From: Ephydatia muelleri
Lineage: Eukaryota; Porifera; Demospongiae; Spongillida; Spongillidae
DNA: 64,000 bases
Direction of reading: 5' to 3'
Assembly: GCA_013339895.1 (NCBI GenBank)
Contig: JABACO010000001.1
Location: forward strand, 18,273,370 to 18,337,369
The position numbers and the translations under genes are program-made. Position 1 is the stretch's first letter; each line of letters starts with the position of its first letter. The notes under the pieces were generated by a model. That model saw nothing but the letters and a program-made list of their open reading frames with translations. It was not told the origin of the DNA and searched no databases. Of the stretch, positions 50,512-61,036 are shown piece by piece.

Positions 50512-53500
50512 TTGGCTATACCCACCCTTGCAGTGACCCTTGGTATGAGTTATCGTATATGCGCTTCCATTTGTTCTACCCCTGTAGAATGTCTGATTGA
50601 TACAGGTGCTGCAGTTTCTCTTCTCAGTGTGAACGTATGGCAAAGAGTAGCTGGGTACGGCAGAGTTTTGCCACCTATAGAAAAATGGACGGGCCAGACA
50701 CTTGTTGGTGTGAATGGCAGTGCATTGTCAGTAAAAGGTGTTGCAGGTTTACCATTGTCCCTGGAAGGTAACATATTCAATGTACCATTTGTAGTTACTG
50801 ATGACATTCTGGTGGAAGCGATACTTGGACTAGACTTTGTCGAGTCCAATCACTGTGTGATTGATTGTGGTCATAGAAATCTAACCTTCCCTTCCAGAAG
50901 GCTGTCACTAAAACTCCTCCCACAAGGCAGTTCAAAGACAGAAAAAAACATTGCAGTTGGACTAATCTTGACACAAAAGGTTACAATCCCGCCTGCCAGT
51001 GAGATAGAGGTTATGGCTGCACTAGAAGATACAACCAGCAGGAAGGGAACTTGGATTGTTGAAGGTAATAGAGCAGGTAGGTATGGAGTTATGGTGGCTC
51101 GTTCTGTGGTGTGTCCTACCAGCCAGGCAGTGCCTGTACGCCTACTCAATCCAAGGGAAGAATCAGTTGTGGTAAGGAAGGGAGTGCAAATAGCAAGAAT
51201 GGAACAGTTAGATGATATGTGCGTGGGAAATGTCTTGCCTGCCCTCACTCACCCTCAGAAGCATCCCCCAAGGACAAGGACATGCTATGGGATATGGTTT
51301 GCAAGGTTGGCAATCATGTCTCTTCCGCTGAGAAAGAAAAATTGTATTATTTGCTGCTGGAGTACAGTGATGTATTTTCTCTCTCCAATGACGGATTAGG
51401 GCGCACCAGCCTTTCAAAACACAGAATCAACACAGGAGATTCTCTACCCGTCCACATTCCACCTCGCAGGATTCCCCATGCTCGTAGAGAAGAAGTGAGG
51501 AAGCTGTTGCAAGACATGTTGGCAAAGGGGGCAATTCAACCATCAGACAGCCCGTGGTCCTCTCCCATTGTCCTAGTTACAAAAAAGGACGGATCCACAA
51601 GGTTCTGCGTCGATTATCGAAAGGTAAACGCAGTCACTAGAAAAGATGCATACCCTCTTCCCCGCGTGGATGATACATTGGATACTTTGGCTGGCTCAAA
51701 GCTGTTTTCAACATTGGACTTAGCCACTGGTTACTGGCAGGTAGAGGTTGCTGATGAAGACAAAGAGAAAACAGCTTTCTCAACTCCAGAAGGTCTCTAC
51801 CAATTTGAGGTGATGCCATTCGGGTTATGTAATGCGCCAGCAACGTTTCAACGTCTTATGGATAAAGTGTTAAGCGGGTTGAAGTGGTACAGTTGCCTGG
51901 TATACATAGATGATATTGTAGTGGTTGGTGACAGTTTTGAGAATCACCTGTACAATTTGGTGGGTGTATTGAAAAGGCTTAGGGAGGCAGGACTGAAGGT
52001 AAAACCCTCAAAGTGTAGTCTATGTCAAAGAGAAGTCCAGTATCTTGGACATGTGGTTTCAACAGAAGGGATTTCTACAGACCCAACTAAAGTAGAGGCA
52101 ATATGCAATTGGCCAACTCCAACATGTAAGCAAGAAATTCAACGTTTTCTAGGCCTGGCCAATTACTATAGGAGGTTTATTAAAAACTTTTCCTCTATTG
52201 CTAAACCATTGCAACGCCTAACAGAAAAAAAATAATATGTTCCATTGGAATGAGTTGTGTCAGAGTGCCTTTGATGAGCTTCGCAGATGTCTTGTTTCCT
52301 CTCCAGTCCTGGCATACCCTGACTATTCAAAATGTTTTGTCTTAGACACTGATGCAAGTGATGTAGGGATAGGGGCAGTGCTATCACAACCTTCTGAAGA
52401 TGGGTCTGAACGTGTAATAGCATATGCTAGCCGTTCCCTTAGCAGGCAGGAACAAAGATATTGTGTTACTCGTAGAGAACTGCTGGCAGTGGTGGAGTTT
52501 ACACACCATTTTAGGCCATACCTACTGGGTAGACAGTTTACTCTAAGGACCGACCATGGTTCTTTAGTTTGGTTGCAAAATTTTAAGGAACCTGAAGGGC
52601 AACTAGCCCGCTGGTTGGAAAGGCTACAAGAATTTGACTTTGTGGTCATTCATCGTCAAGGTACCCAACATTGCAATGCAGATGCCCTTTCCAGAATCCC
52701 ATGCAGGCAATGTGGTCGTGTCAACCAAGGAAAGGAGGTTGAAGTTAGTGCATCTGTGAGTGTATTGCCAGCCTTTCCCTTCCAATACTATTCTTTAGAG
52801 GACATGCAGAGATTACAAATGGAGGATGCTTCAATCAACCCAGTATACCAGGCGGTGCGGCACGGTCAAACACCTCCTTTAGATGTCTCCAAAACCTGGA
52901 GTAGGGAAAGTCGTCTTCTCCTCCAGAAGTGGCAACTTCTGTGTATCAAAAACAGCGTGCTGTGGAAACGGATCGATGATGGAGATGATGGACTCCAACT
53001 TGTGTTGCCCTCTAAACTTCAGGTTAGCGCAATACGTGATCTCCATGAAGGTGCTGTGGGGGGACACCTTGGGGAGGAGAAGGTGTTGTCCCGCCTAAAA
53101 GAGCGCTTCTACTGGCCAGGATGTGCAGAAGCAGCGAGAAACTGGTGTAAATCCTGTTTGACCTGTGCCACCAGAAAAATGACAGTTCCCAAAAGGAAGG
53201 CTTATTTGCAGTCCATCCAGTCTGGATACCCTATGCAGTTGGTGAGTATTGACATTTTAGGCCCTTTACCAGTGACAGAGGAAGGAAATAAGTATGTGTT
53301 GGCAGCTGTAGACCACTTCACAAGATGGGTGGAAGCATTTCCAATCCGGAATCAAGAAGCCACAACAGTTGCCAAGAAATTAGTAGATGAATTGTTTTGC
53401 CGGTTTTCTCCCCCAGAACAATTGCACTCTGACCAGGGCCGACAGTTCGAATCAGAATTGATAGAGGAAATATGCAAGCTTTTGGAGATCAGAAAGTCAC

Positions 53501-54380
53501 GTACGACACCCTACCACCCACAGGGTAATGGCATGGTCGAAAGATTTAATAGAACACTCTTGGACATGTTGGCAACTACTGCACACAACCATCCATCGGA
53601 CTGGGATCTCTATATCCGGAAGGTTTGCCTTGCATACAATTCCAGTATCCACTCTTCTACAGGGTTTAGCCCTTTTTTTTTCTTATGTTTGGGCGGGAAG
53701 TGAAATTGCCGATAGATTTAATATATGGTTCTAATCCTATTGAACAGACTACACTTCCCGAGTATGTGCAGAAGCTGAAGGATGGCTTAGAAAATGCATA
53801 CTGTCTAGTGAGAGAACGATGTGAGGCAGAACATAAGAGGCAGAAGAGTATTTATGATGAGAAGGTCCACGGTAAACCATTTAACTGTGGTGATTTAGTG
53901 TGGCTGTACTCACCAGCTGTTGCGCGAGGTAAGTCTAGAAAATTTCACCATCCGTGGAAGGGTCCATTCAAAGTCGTCGAGCGTGTGGCAGAATGCACAT
54001 ATAAAATAAAATGCATTAAGGGGACTAAAACGCAGTGTGTTCATTTTGACAGGCTCAAACCAGCAGTGGCAACATCAAACCCCGTACGAGAAGACTTGGT
54101 TGCAGTGCCGACGTCGACATCTACCAAGACAGCGAGTCCAGATACTGTACCTCTGGAGTGGGCAGATGAAATACTTAGCCTGGATAGTGATGACGAGGAG
54201 GCTGAGGAGCTTGATCACAAGGTTGCAGACGACGGAATTATGGAAGCTGTCCCTGGACCTGAACCTGCTGCTGTAGAGCCCCCTGCACCTGCACCTGCAG
54301 CTGCTGCAGAGCTTCCACGACGTTACCCCATGCGAAACAGGCAACCCCCAGACCGCTATGGGCCCTACCTGCAGCATTGA
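50512..54380 (+). pseudogene. Pol of gypsy element 3 (PR-RT-RNaseH-INT), homopolymer breaks
   Basis: Protease: LIDTGAAVSLL near 50590 and ILGLDFVESN. Reverse transcriptase in 51219-52235: VDYRKVNAVTRKDAYPLPRV, MPFGLCNAPATFQ, VYIDDIVVV. RNaseH and integrase finger and core in 52237-53703: LDTDASDVGIGAVLSQ, TDHGSLVWL, CNADALSRIP, CKSCLTC, SIDILGPLP, HSDQGRQFES, MVERFNRTLL. The integrase C-terminal part is in 53685-54380 (GDLVWLYSPAV, FHHPWKGPFKVV) with an acidic, Pro/Ala-rich tail ending before the 3' LTR. All catalytic Asp and Glu motifs are present. The three breaks lie at CCC, A8 and T9, so the gene may be intact in the organism. Confidence 0.93.
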
Positions 54381-54393
54381 TGGGAGGGAGTGG

Positions 54394-54579
54394 TGTAATG
54401 ATGACGTAAACAGTCGCGCATCTCCAGACATAGAGAGACGCGCATCTGAGAGTCCTTTGACCCCTCTATTCATGTGAAACTATATATTGCCGTATTTTTT
54501 TGTATATTGACTGTCTGTCTGTATTAGTGTGCTTGTGGTTGTACCGAACTCTGCTACTATTAAACTTGGCCGCGTTACA
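54394..54579 (+). repeat. 3' LTR of gypsy element 3
   Basis: 186 bp, the pair of 49414-49598, followed by CCTG. Confidence 0.95.
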
Positions 54580-54639
54580 CCTGCATATTAAAACAACGTA
54601 TAATGTTTGCTTGAAGATAAATACCATTAGTATGCGAAT

Positions 54640-54960
54640 AAGAAAGGAATTTATGCTTATGAGAATTACATGTTTGCGAAAGGTGTCATCTTGGCTGTCT
54701 GACTCCACAGCAGGAGGCGTAAAAGAAGTTGCTTAGACTTGGTGACATTGAGCGCTTTGGATCTTATAAGCCACGATTAAACTGTTACAAAATTAATGCA
54801 AAGCGATCATAAAGAACTGCAAAGCGAAATAGTGACAGACAATTCTGAATTATGAAATGGGATACAGACGTTGAGAATACTAATCGCAAATTCATTGGAA
54901 ACTTGATAAGGTTTTCCTTTCGCTTTTGAAGATACTTACATGCAAGTCTGCTTACATACA
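54640..54960 (+). pseudogene. Decayed copy C of the small coiled-coil ORF
   Basis: Landmarks of copies A and B recur in order: TTTGCGAAAGGTGTCATCTTGG, CTGTCTGACTC, GCAAAGCGAAATAGTGACAGA, CAATTCTGAATTATGAAATG, CTAATCGCAAATTCATTGGA, and the flank TTACGTCATG. Large deletions and in-frame stops (for example after GAAGTTGCT) make it non-coding. It starts about 60 bp after gypsy element 3. Confidence 0.75.
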
Positions 54961-55779
54961 CGTTCATGTTTACGTCATGTTTTTGCTATTTACGAAATCA
55001 ATTCTGCTCACAGGTGGCAACACTGCATGCCGTATCTATGCCTGCATATGTGTGGAGTGAGTATTGGCTGCACGAGACACCTTTTTCGTCACCTATATGC
55101 TGACAGGATCGTCTCGAACAAATCGATCTCATGCACAGTGACATATAGGCAAGCAGCAGCGCACTAAAATTTGTATTTGTATTTACATCCTTTTTTCAAC
55201 ATGGACCGTTCCAATGAGTGTTGATGGATTTAAACTGATCTTCGAATCCATAATGATTATAATGATTATGGTAATGATTAGAACACGTCAAATGCGTACA
55301 GTATACATGTAAATTCTTTGACGCCATCCTTGATAACACTTCGTTCCCGAAGAATGGTAACCATCAAACCTTTTGTTCTTCCCGGTTGTATAGTGTTTCT
55401 GTTGCTATTGGTTAGCACACGACGACTAATTGTGCTTAGACATCGAATAAACCCTGCATGTATGATACATACATGTAAAAGTCTTGTTATTGGTAGGTAC
55501 TATGGTTCCCTGCATGCCTCATGACGAGCGTGTGAACCACTTCTATTCGCTTCTGTATGTGAATTATTTCAGCACATCATTGTACAAAACACACCTACAA
55601 ATTAAATGGTTGCATGCAGCACGCCATTAAATTTGTATTCATAACGCTGAATGAACAATACTCACGTGAATGAAAAGTGTTAATGTAAAATTACAATATG
55701 AAAAACGAGCATAGGTGTCGTGTCACCGCAATCATCAGTTCCATTTATATTCAATACCAGTAGTACGGATTTTAGCCCA
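54961..55779. other. Non-coding stretch
   Basis: The first 60 bp still belong to the copy-C flank. After that I see no exon or repeat family. Confidence 0.5.
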
Positions 55780-57180
55780 CGTGATTCTCCATTCCGCCAT
55801 GCCTACAGCTGCTCAAGAAATTGTTTAAACATGTACACGAACTTGTCTGAATGTTCAAACGTGAAAGCAGAATCTTATCTCCTTTCCAATGAATATACGA
55901 TTAGTTTTCTCAACTCGGAAATGTCGTTTTTTATTTCTTTTCGCAATTCAGAATTAACGTCCATTGTTTCGCTTCGCAGATCTTTTATTTCGCTTCGTAG
56001 TTCATCTCCCTCTTTCAATATTTCGTTTCGCATTTCCTTAAGCTCATCTCTCGTGGCTAGCGATGACCCCAACGTCCAAACAGATCCCACTACTACAGAT
56101 CCCACTGTTGCTACAGTTTTCAAGCCTATGCCTCTCCTTGAAGAGTCAGACAACCAAGAGGATACTTTTCGCAAAAATATTTTATACATCGCGGAATATA
56201 TGTAGGAATATACTCGATAAGTTGATATCCTTTTTTTTTTCATACTACCGTTATTTATATTCACAAAGTTATTGTGGTGACGGCCGTGTCCATATGCCTG
56301 TTGTTGCAACGCACAATGGAGGTTTATACATACATGCCTATGTGGAATAGGAATATTAGAGCACACTGCTGAGTGATTGCATATACAGAATAACGCTGAT
56401 GGACAACACTGCATTCACGTAAATTAATTGTTACAACAACAGAAGATTGAGGAAAATCAGTTCTCAGTATTATTTGAAGCATCAACACCAGCAGACAAAG
56501 CTCGTCTTTTATCTACACTGTACGTCAGCTCCACATGGTTTATCTTGGCTATTAGTCACTCTGGTTAGGGCTAGATCTCCATCCTGACCACAATGAGTTG
56601 CAGACAGCAGTCAAATGGTGGCTAGGGGTGCATACTGCCAGAGAAACCTCATGCTACTTATTGTGTCCAGATATATAGCACTTGATTGGCTCGGAAATTA
56701 TGCTGCCACTTGCAAGCGGGATGGTGATGCATATGTGGTCTCTCGCCATAACCTTAGTCTCGGAATTCAATTTTAATGTGACAAGTAATGCCACTCGGGC
56801 TGAAAATCAGCTAGTGCTTGACATTTGAATGTCCTGAAAGTTTCGTGATACATGCATGCATAGCTGCCATGCAGTTCTGGTGGGATTTCTTTGATGTCGT
56901 TGATGCTATCCTTGGTAATAAACCGCTGCAGACCTGCAGGTCTTTTTTAACAGCTTGAATGATCCGCTCCGTCCAAATCGGGTCGATAAAGTTTACAATC
57001 AAATTCAGATTCCCCTGTTCTGTCTGTTGACAAAACTGACCCAAGTGGGAAATTGCAAGTGTACGTCTAAACCAGGTACCGCAATGATTGCAGATGTACA
57101 CACGAAACAAAACAGACCGCGGCTATTGTTCTGATATTACCCCACCATCACCTATCAGCACCAAACAAATATAAACGTCC
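55780..57180 (-). repeat. Duplicated segment, copy B (inverted)
   Basis: Reverse-complement match to 16460-17560, including non-coding parts. It also shares a short frame around VNFIDPI / CGTWFRRTLA (56811-57110 minus; degenerate near 16510-16680 plus), which hints at a second ORF in the ancestral segment. The two copies lie about 39 kb apart in opposite orientation. Confidence 0.8.
55875..56189 (-). CDS. Small coiled-coil protein of unknown function, copy B (104 aa)
   Basis: ATG 56189, stop at 55875-55877; same length as copy A and about 87% identical. Shared features are a basic polar start (MYKIFLRKVSSWLSDSS), a small-residue hydrophobic stretch (TVATVGSVVVGSVW) and a heptad-rich C-terminal half (DELKEMRNEILKEGDELRS, ELRKEIKNDISELRK). 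The open frame extends upstream to 56414, but the aligned start with copy A is the methionine chosen here. No domain is recognised. Confidence 0.5.
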   Translation of the reverse strand: MYKIFLRKVSSWLSDSSRRGIGLKTVATVGSVVVGSVWTLGSSLATRDELKEMRNEILKEGDELRSEIKDLRSETMDVNSELRKEIKNDISELRKLIVYSLERR

Positions 57181-57654
57181 AGCAATGTATTATGAATTCA
57201 GAAAATAAATCTGAACTTGATGGGTGCTGTTTCAAATGAATTTTACTGTTATAATAATATGTATGGTTATTAACTAAGGCAGACATACATTAACATGTCA
57301 GTATGGCATCCATCAATGGGTACAATGCTATGAGGAAATCTCCTCTTTGACTTAAATTCAGAATCACCATGTCCAGTTGGTCTCCGGTAGGAAATTTACA
57401 GTTTTTTTCAGGCAACAAATTTAGTTTAAATAACAATCAATACCGCGTAATACATGTGCTACATTATCGTATCAGATCGTGCCATACCGAGAAGTGCCGT
57501 GCCAAATATATATCGTGTAAATGTACATGCATGGTATTAGCTGCCAAAACACTGGTTTTTGTTTATCTTAGCTCGCTGCTCTTAACGATATCATTAAAGT
57601 ACTGAACAAGTATAATCTCGCCAATTAATAGGCGTCTTATGACAACTACCAGCA
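57181..57654. other. Non-coding stretch
   Basis: No exon or repeat recognised. Confidence 0.4.
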
Positions 57655-58870
57655 ATTAATGTACTTAGACACTGATGAGGGAGCTTTACCTAATGACAAA
57701 AGATTGACAATACTCCTCAGAGATTAGCATATTGATGTTGGTAAGGGGATGCTAACAGCGTCCAAAAGATGTTGAACTCGTAGTCCTGAGGGACCAGCAG
57801 AAGTTCCCTTGGGAAAAGATCTTCATATGGATAGAATGTCAAAATCAGGGCCGATCGTGAAGGGATATCAGGTGCTGAAGGTAGAGGGCAACTAGGGTGT
57901 TTGGCTTGCAGCAAATGCCAGATGTTATTGTCATCTGGAGCAATCCCTGATGACTGGAGCACTCTGCATGTTTTTCCATACAAACCCACTCTAGCAAGCG
58001 AGACAGCTGATTGTATGAGCCTCTCTGTGTGTCATCTACACGGGCATCACATGGGGTCTGCTCGTGGCGTTGGCCATAGCTGTTACTTGATTCCAAAGTA
58101 AGTGCAGTTCATTTTTGGACCACAGGTCACATAGATGGTCAAAAGAAATTTGTTTAGTATGATGACCTCTACGCCTAGAAAAAGGAAGAAGACATTTTGG
58201 AAGCATAAATAATTTCAACCAGGTTTCCTCAGAATTTTCTGATACAACTGATCTAAGGGTACTTGATAAAATCCTTGCAAAGGCAGGCCTGAACTTACTG
58301 GAATGAAATATAGGGAGGGGCAACGAAGCTGGAAAACTTTGTCGAGAGATGGGAGACTCTGATTGGATGGCAAGGAGGGAGTGGGTGAGTTGGGGGGGAT
58401 TGCAGCTGATCCCATTGAATGAACTCTATTTCTGAAGTGTTGTCTGCGAGAAGATGTTCTTGAGTTGGACACTAGTTGGTTACAGAGGGAGCAAATGAAT
58501 GATTCTGGGCAGATAGCCATGAGCTAGGAACCTCACTAGGAAGGATACCTTCATCATGAAGTGACATGTGCGAATGCCACATAGTAGGGGAAATTAACTC
58601 CGAGCACTCTAGAACCAGACATTTTTTATTGACAGAGACATTTACCCAGGAGACTACTGATTGCATGGTGAAGTGCAGAAGAGCTCGAGGGCATAAGGAC
58701 CAACGACACCATGGATAGTGGTGGCTGTAGGGTGGATGGTGGAGAAGGAGAAGACAGAAGCACCTGGTCTAGCTGGATGCCAGAGCGTTGCTGATACGAC
58801 TTCTGCGACACAGGCTGAAGTACTCTTGGGATGGAAGTGAAGAAACTGGAGAAATGATAGGTGATTCAGA
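57655..58870 (-). pseudogene. Non-LTR retrotransposon remnant, copy B (N-terminal part)
   Basis: Closely resembles copy A at about 41695-42780 in the same orientation. Shared words include CTTAGACACTGATGAGG, GGTGCTGAAGGTAGAGGGCA, GACTGGAGCACTCTGCATGT and GAATGCCACATAGTAGGGGA. It also has the zinc-finger-like CLVLECSELISPTMWHSHMS and CSLCNQLVS. It holds an extra segment of about 110 bp (58340-58450) missing from copy A. Frames are broken throughout. Confidence 0.75.
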
Positions 58871-58959
58871 GGAACCCATGACAGGTGAGGTGAACAACAG
58901 TAATAATAAATAATAATGGTCTACCTAGTGTTATGATAAACACTGTACACTGTGGCTCA

Positions 58960-59680
58960 CTCTTCCATCACATTTAGGCCCTCTGCTTCTCTGTCTGGTT
59001 TTACATCAGATAGTTTGTGCCATTTCTACTGACAGTGAGTGTGCCTCGCTGTTGTTTCATAGGTGGTATATTGACGATGGTGTTGTGGCTGGTCCTATCT
59101 CTGCTATTTTACGTTTGCTTTCTATTGTAAAAGACTTGGGACCTCCTCCTGGTCTTCATATCAATTTGTCCAAGTGCGAATTAGTGTCCATTACCTCAAT
59201 ATGTTCCAGGTGAAATGAAAAAATCTAACGTGCCTCATTTTGATGTAGCCCAATTGGAGATTTTTTAAGTAGACTCCTCAAACACCGTATGTTATAGGGT
59301 GTCGTGGAAAGGTGAAAATGTTGACGAACTGCTCTTTGACTTTAAAGAAGTACTTGCTCAAAGTTAGATGACAGCAATCACATCTCAAAAGTATTTCTCT
59401 CATTTGATGATGAAAGGGCAAGTAAGAGCTGTCTGTTCTGTGGATCACGGAGAGAACAAGCAAAGTGGTGTGCTGGACGCATCAGCTTGTATAGCAAGTG
59501 GCTCCAAGACTGTATTCGATGTTCTGAAAGAAAAGCACCCTGATCCTTCTCAATCATCTGTACATTCATTTTTACAATGCAGTGAGTTACTACCAATACC
59601 AGAGGTTGACCTGCATGACAAGTTCTCACATAGAAAAAGTGGCCAGACAAATCCAAGGCAGTGCTGACCCTGGTGGCACT
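58960..59680 (+). pseudogene. Reverse-transcriptase fragment, opposite strand
   Basis: On plus, a short conserved block (WYIDDGVVAGPISAILRLL, then GPPPGLHINLSKCEL, about 59060-59185) matches the active-site region of the same type of non-LTR reverse transcriptase. A later VARQIQGSADPGGT block (about 59630-59680) also fits. It faces the opposite way to copy B, so it is a rearranged or separate insertion. Many stops are present. Confidence 0.6.
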
Positions 59681-59908
59681 AATACTAGGCATTGAAGGGT
59701 ACTATCTCCAGAGGTAATCTCCTTTACTCCATTCGAGACGTTGGTGTTCTCCTGTTGGGGATCAGCATTTTTCTCTAACTCAGGTCCGGGAGACCGCTTC
59801 TCCTTCTCTTCCTCGTTCACCTTCGTGACACGAGCTGGTGACAAATCCGTACACAACAGTATGAACAATATTTGCGATATTGTAGTTCGCCATGCATATG
59901 AATTCAGC

Positions 59909-60908
59909 NNNNNNNNNNNNNNNNNNNNNNNNNNNNNNNNNNNNNNNNNNNNNNNNNNNNNNNNNNNNNNNNNNNNNNNNNNNNNNNNNNNNNNNNNNNN
60001 NNNNNNNNNNNNNNNNNNNNNNNNNNNNNNNNNNNNNNNNNNNNNNNNNNNNNNNNNNNNNNNNNNNNNNNNNNNNNNNNNNNNNNNNNNNNNNNNNNNN
60101 NNNNNNNNNNNNNNNNNNNNNNNNNNNNNNNNNNNNNNNNNNNNNNNNNNNNNNNNNNNNNNNNNNNNNNNNNNNNNNNNNNNNNNNNNNNNNNNNNNNN
60201 NNNNNNNNNNNNNNNNNNNNNNNNNNNNNNNNNNNNNNNNNNNNNNNNNNNNNNNNNNNNNNNNNNNNNNNNNNNNNNNNNNNNNNNNNNNNNNNNNNNN
60301 NNNNNNNNNNNNNNNNNNNNNNNNNNNNNNNNNNNNNNNNNNNNNNNNNNNNNNNNNNNNNNNNNNNNNNNNNNNNNNNNNNNNNNNNNNNNNNNNNNNN
60401 NNNNNNNNNNNNNNNNNNNNNNNNNNNNNNNNNNNNNNNNNNNNNNNNNNNNNNNNNNNNNNNNNNNNNNNNNNNNNNNNNNNNNNNNNNNNNNNNNNNN
60501 NNNNNNNNNNNNNNNNNNNNNNNNNNNNNNNNNNNNNNNNNNNNNNNNNNNNNNNNNNNNNNNNNNNNNNNNNNNNNNNNNNNNNNNNNNNNNNNNNNNN
60601 NNNNNNNNNNNNNNNNNNNNNNNNNNNNNNNNNNNNNNNNNNNNNNNNNNNNNNNNNNNNNNNNNNNNNNNNNNNNNNNNNNNNNNNNNNNNNNNNNNNN
60701 NNNNNNNNNNNNNNNNNNNNNNNNNNNNNNNNNNNNNNNNNNNNNNNNNNNNNNNNNNNNNNNNNNNNNNNNNNNNNNNNNNNNNNNNNNNNNNNNNNNN
60801 NNNNNNNNNNNNNNNNNNNNNNNNNNNNNNNNNNNNNNNNNNNNNNNNNNNNNNNNNNNNNNNNNNNNNNNNNNNNNNNNNNNNNNNNNNNNNNNNNNNN
60901 NNNNNNNN
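59909..60908. other. Assembly gap, 1000 N
   Basis: Exactly 1000 undetermined bases, the conventional size for a gap of unknown length. Frames reported through it carry no information. The upstream part of the following gene may lie in or beyond it. Confidence 1.
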
Positions 60909-61036
60909 TGTACACATAATGCAATATGCACACATCTGCACACACATTTAATTAATTGTTAGCCGTGGATAGATTGTACTGGAGTTGTGTATACATTTAT
61001 CTTGAACTGTCTTGGTCGATTTCCCTCTTGACCTAG

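Larger units (their letters stand above)
49414..54579 (+). mobile_element. Ty3/gypsy LTR retrotransposon 3, very young
   Basis: 5166 bp. LTRs 49414-49598 and 54394-54579 are identical except for one extra T (TATAAA versus TATTAAA near 49579 and 54560). The flanking duplication is CCTG (49410-49413, 54580-54583). The polypurine tract is GGGAGGGAGTGG before the 3' LTR. Order is gag, protease, reverse transcriptase, RNaseH, integrase. Four frame changes are present, at T8 (49857-49864), CCC (about 51248), A8 (52225-52232) and T9 (53673-53681). All lie in homopolymers, which suggests sequence error in an otherwise intact element. Confidence 0.96.

Noticed and set aside
59626-60962. Long frames spanning 59.6-61.0 kb
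   Set aside because: They cross 1000 N bases; nothing is known about the sequence inside.
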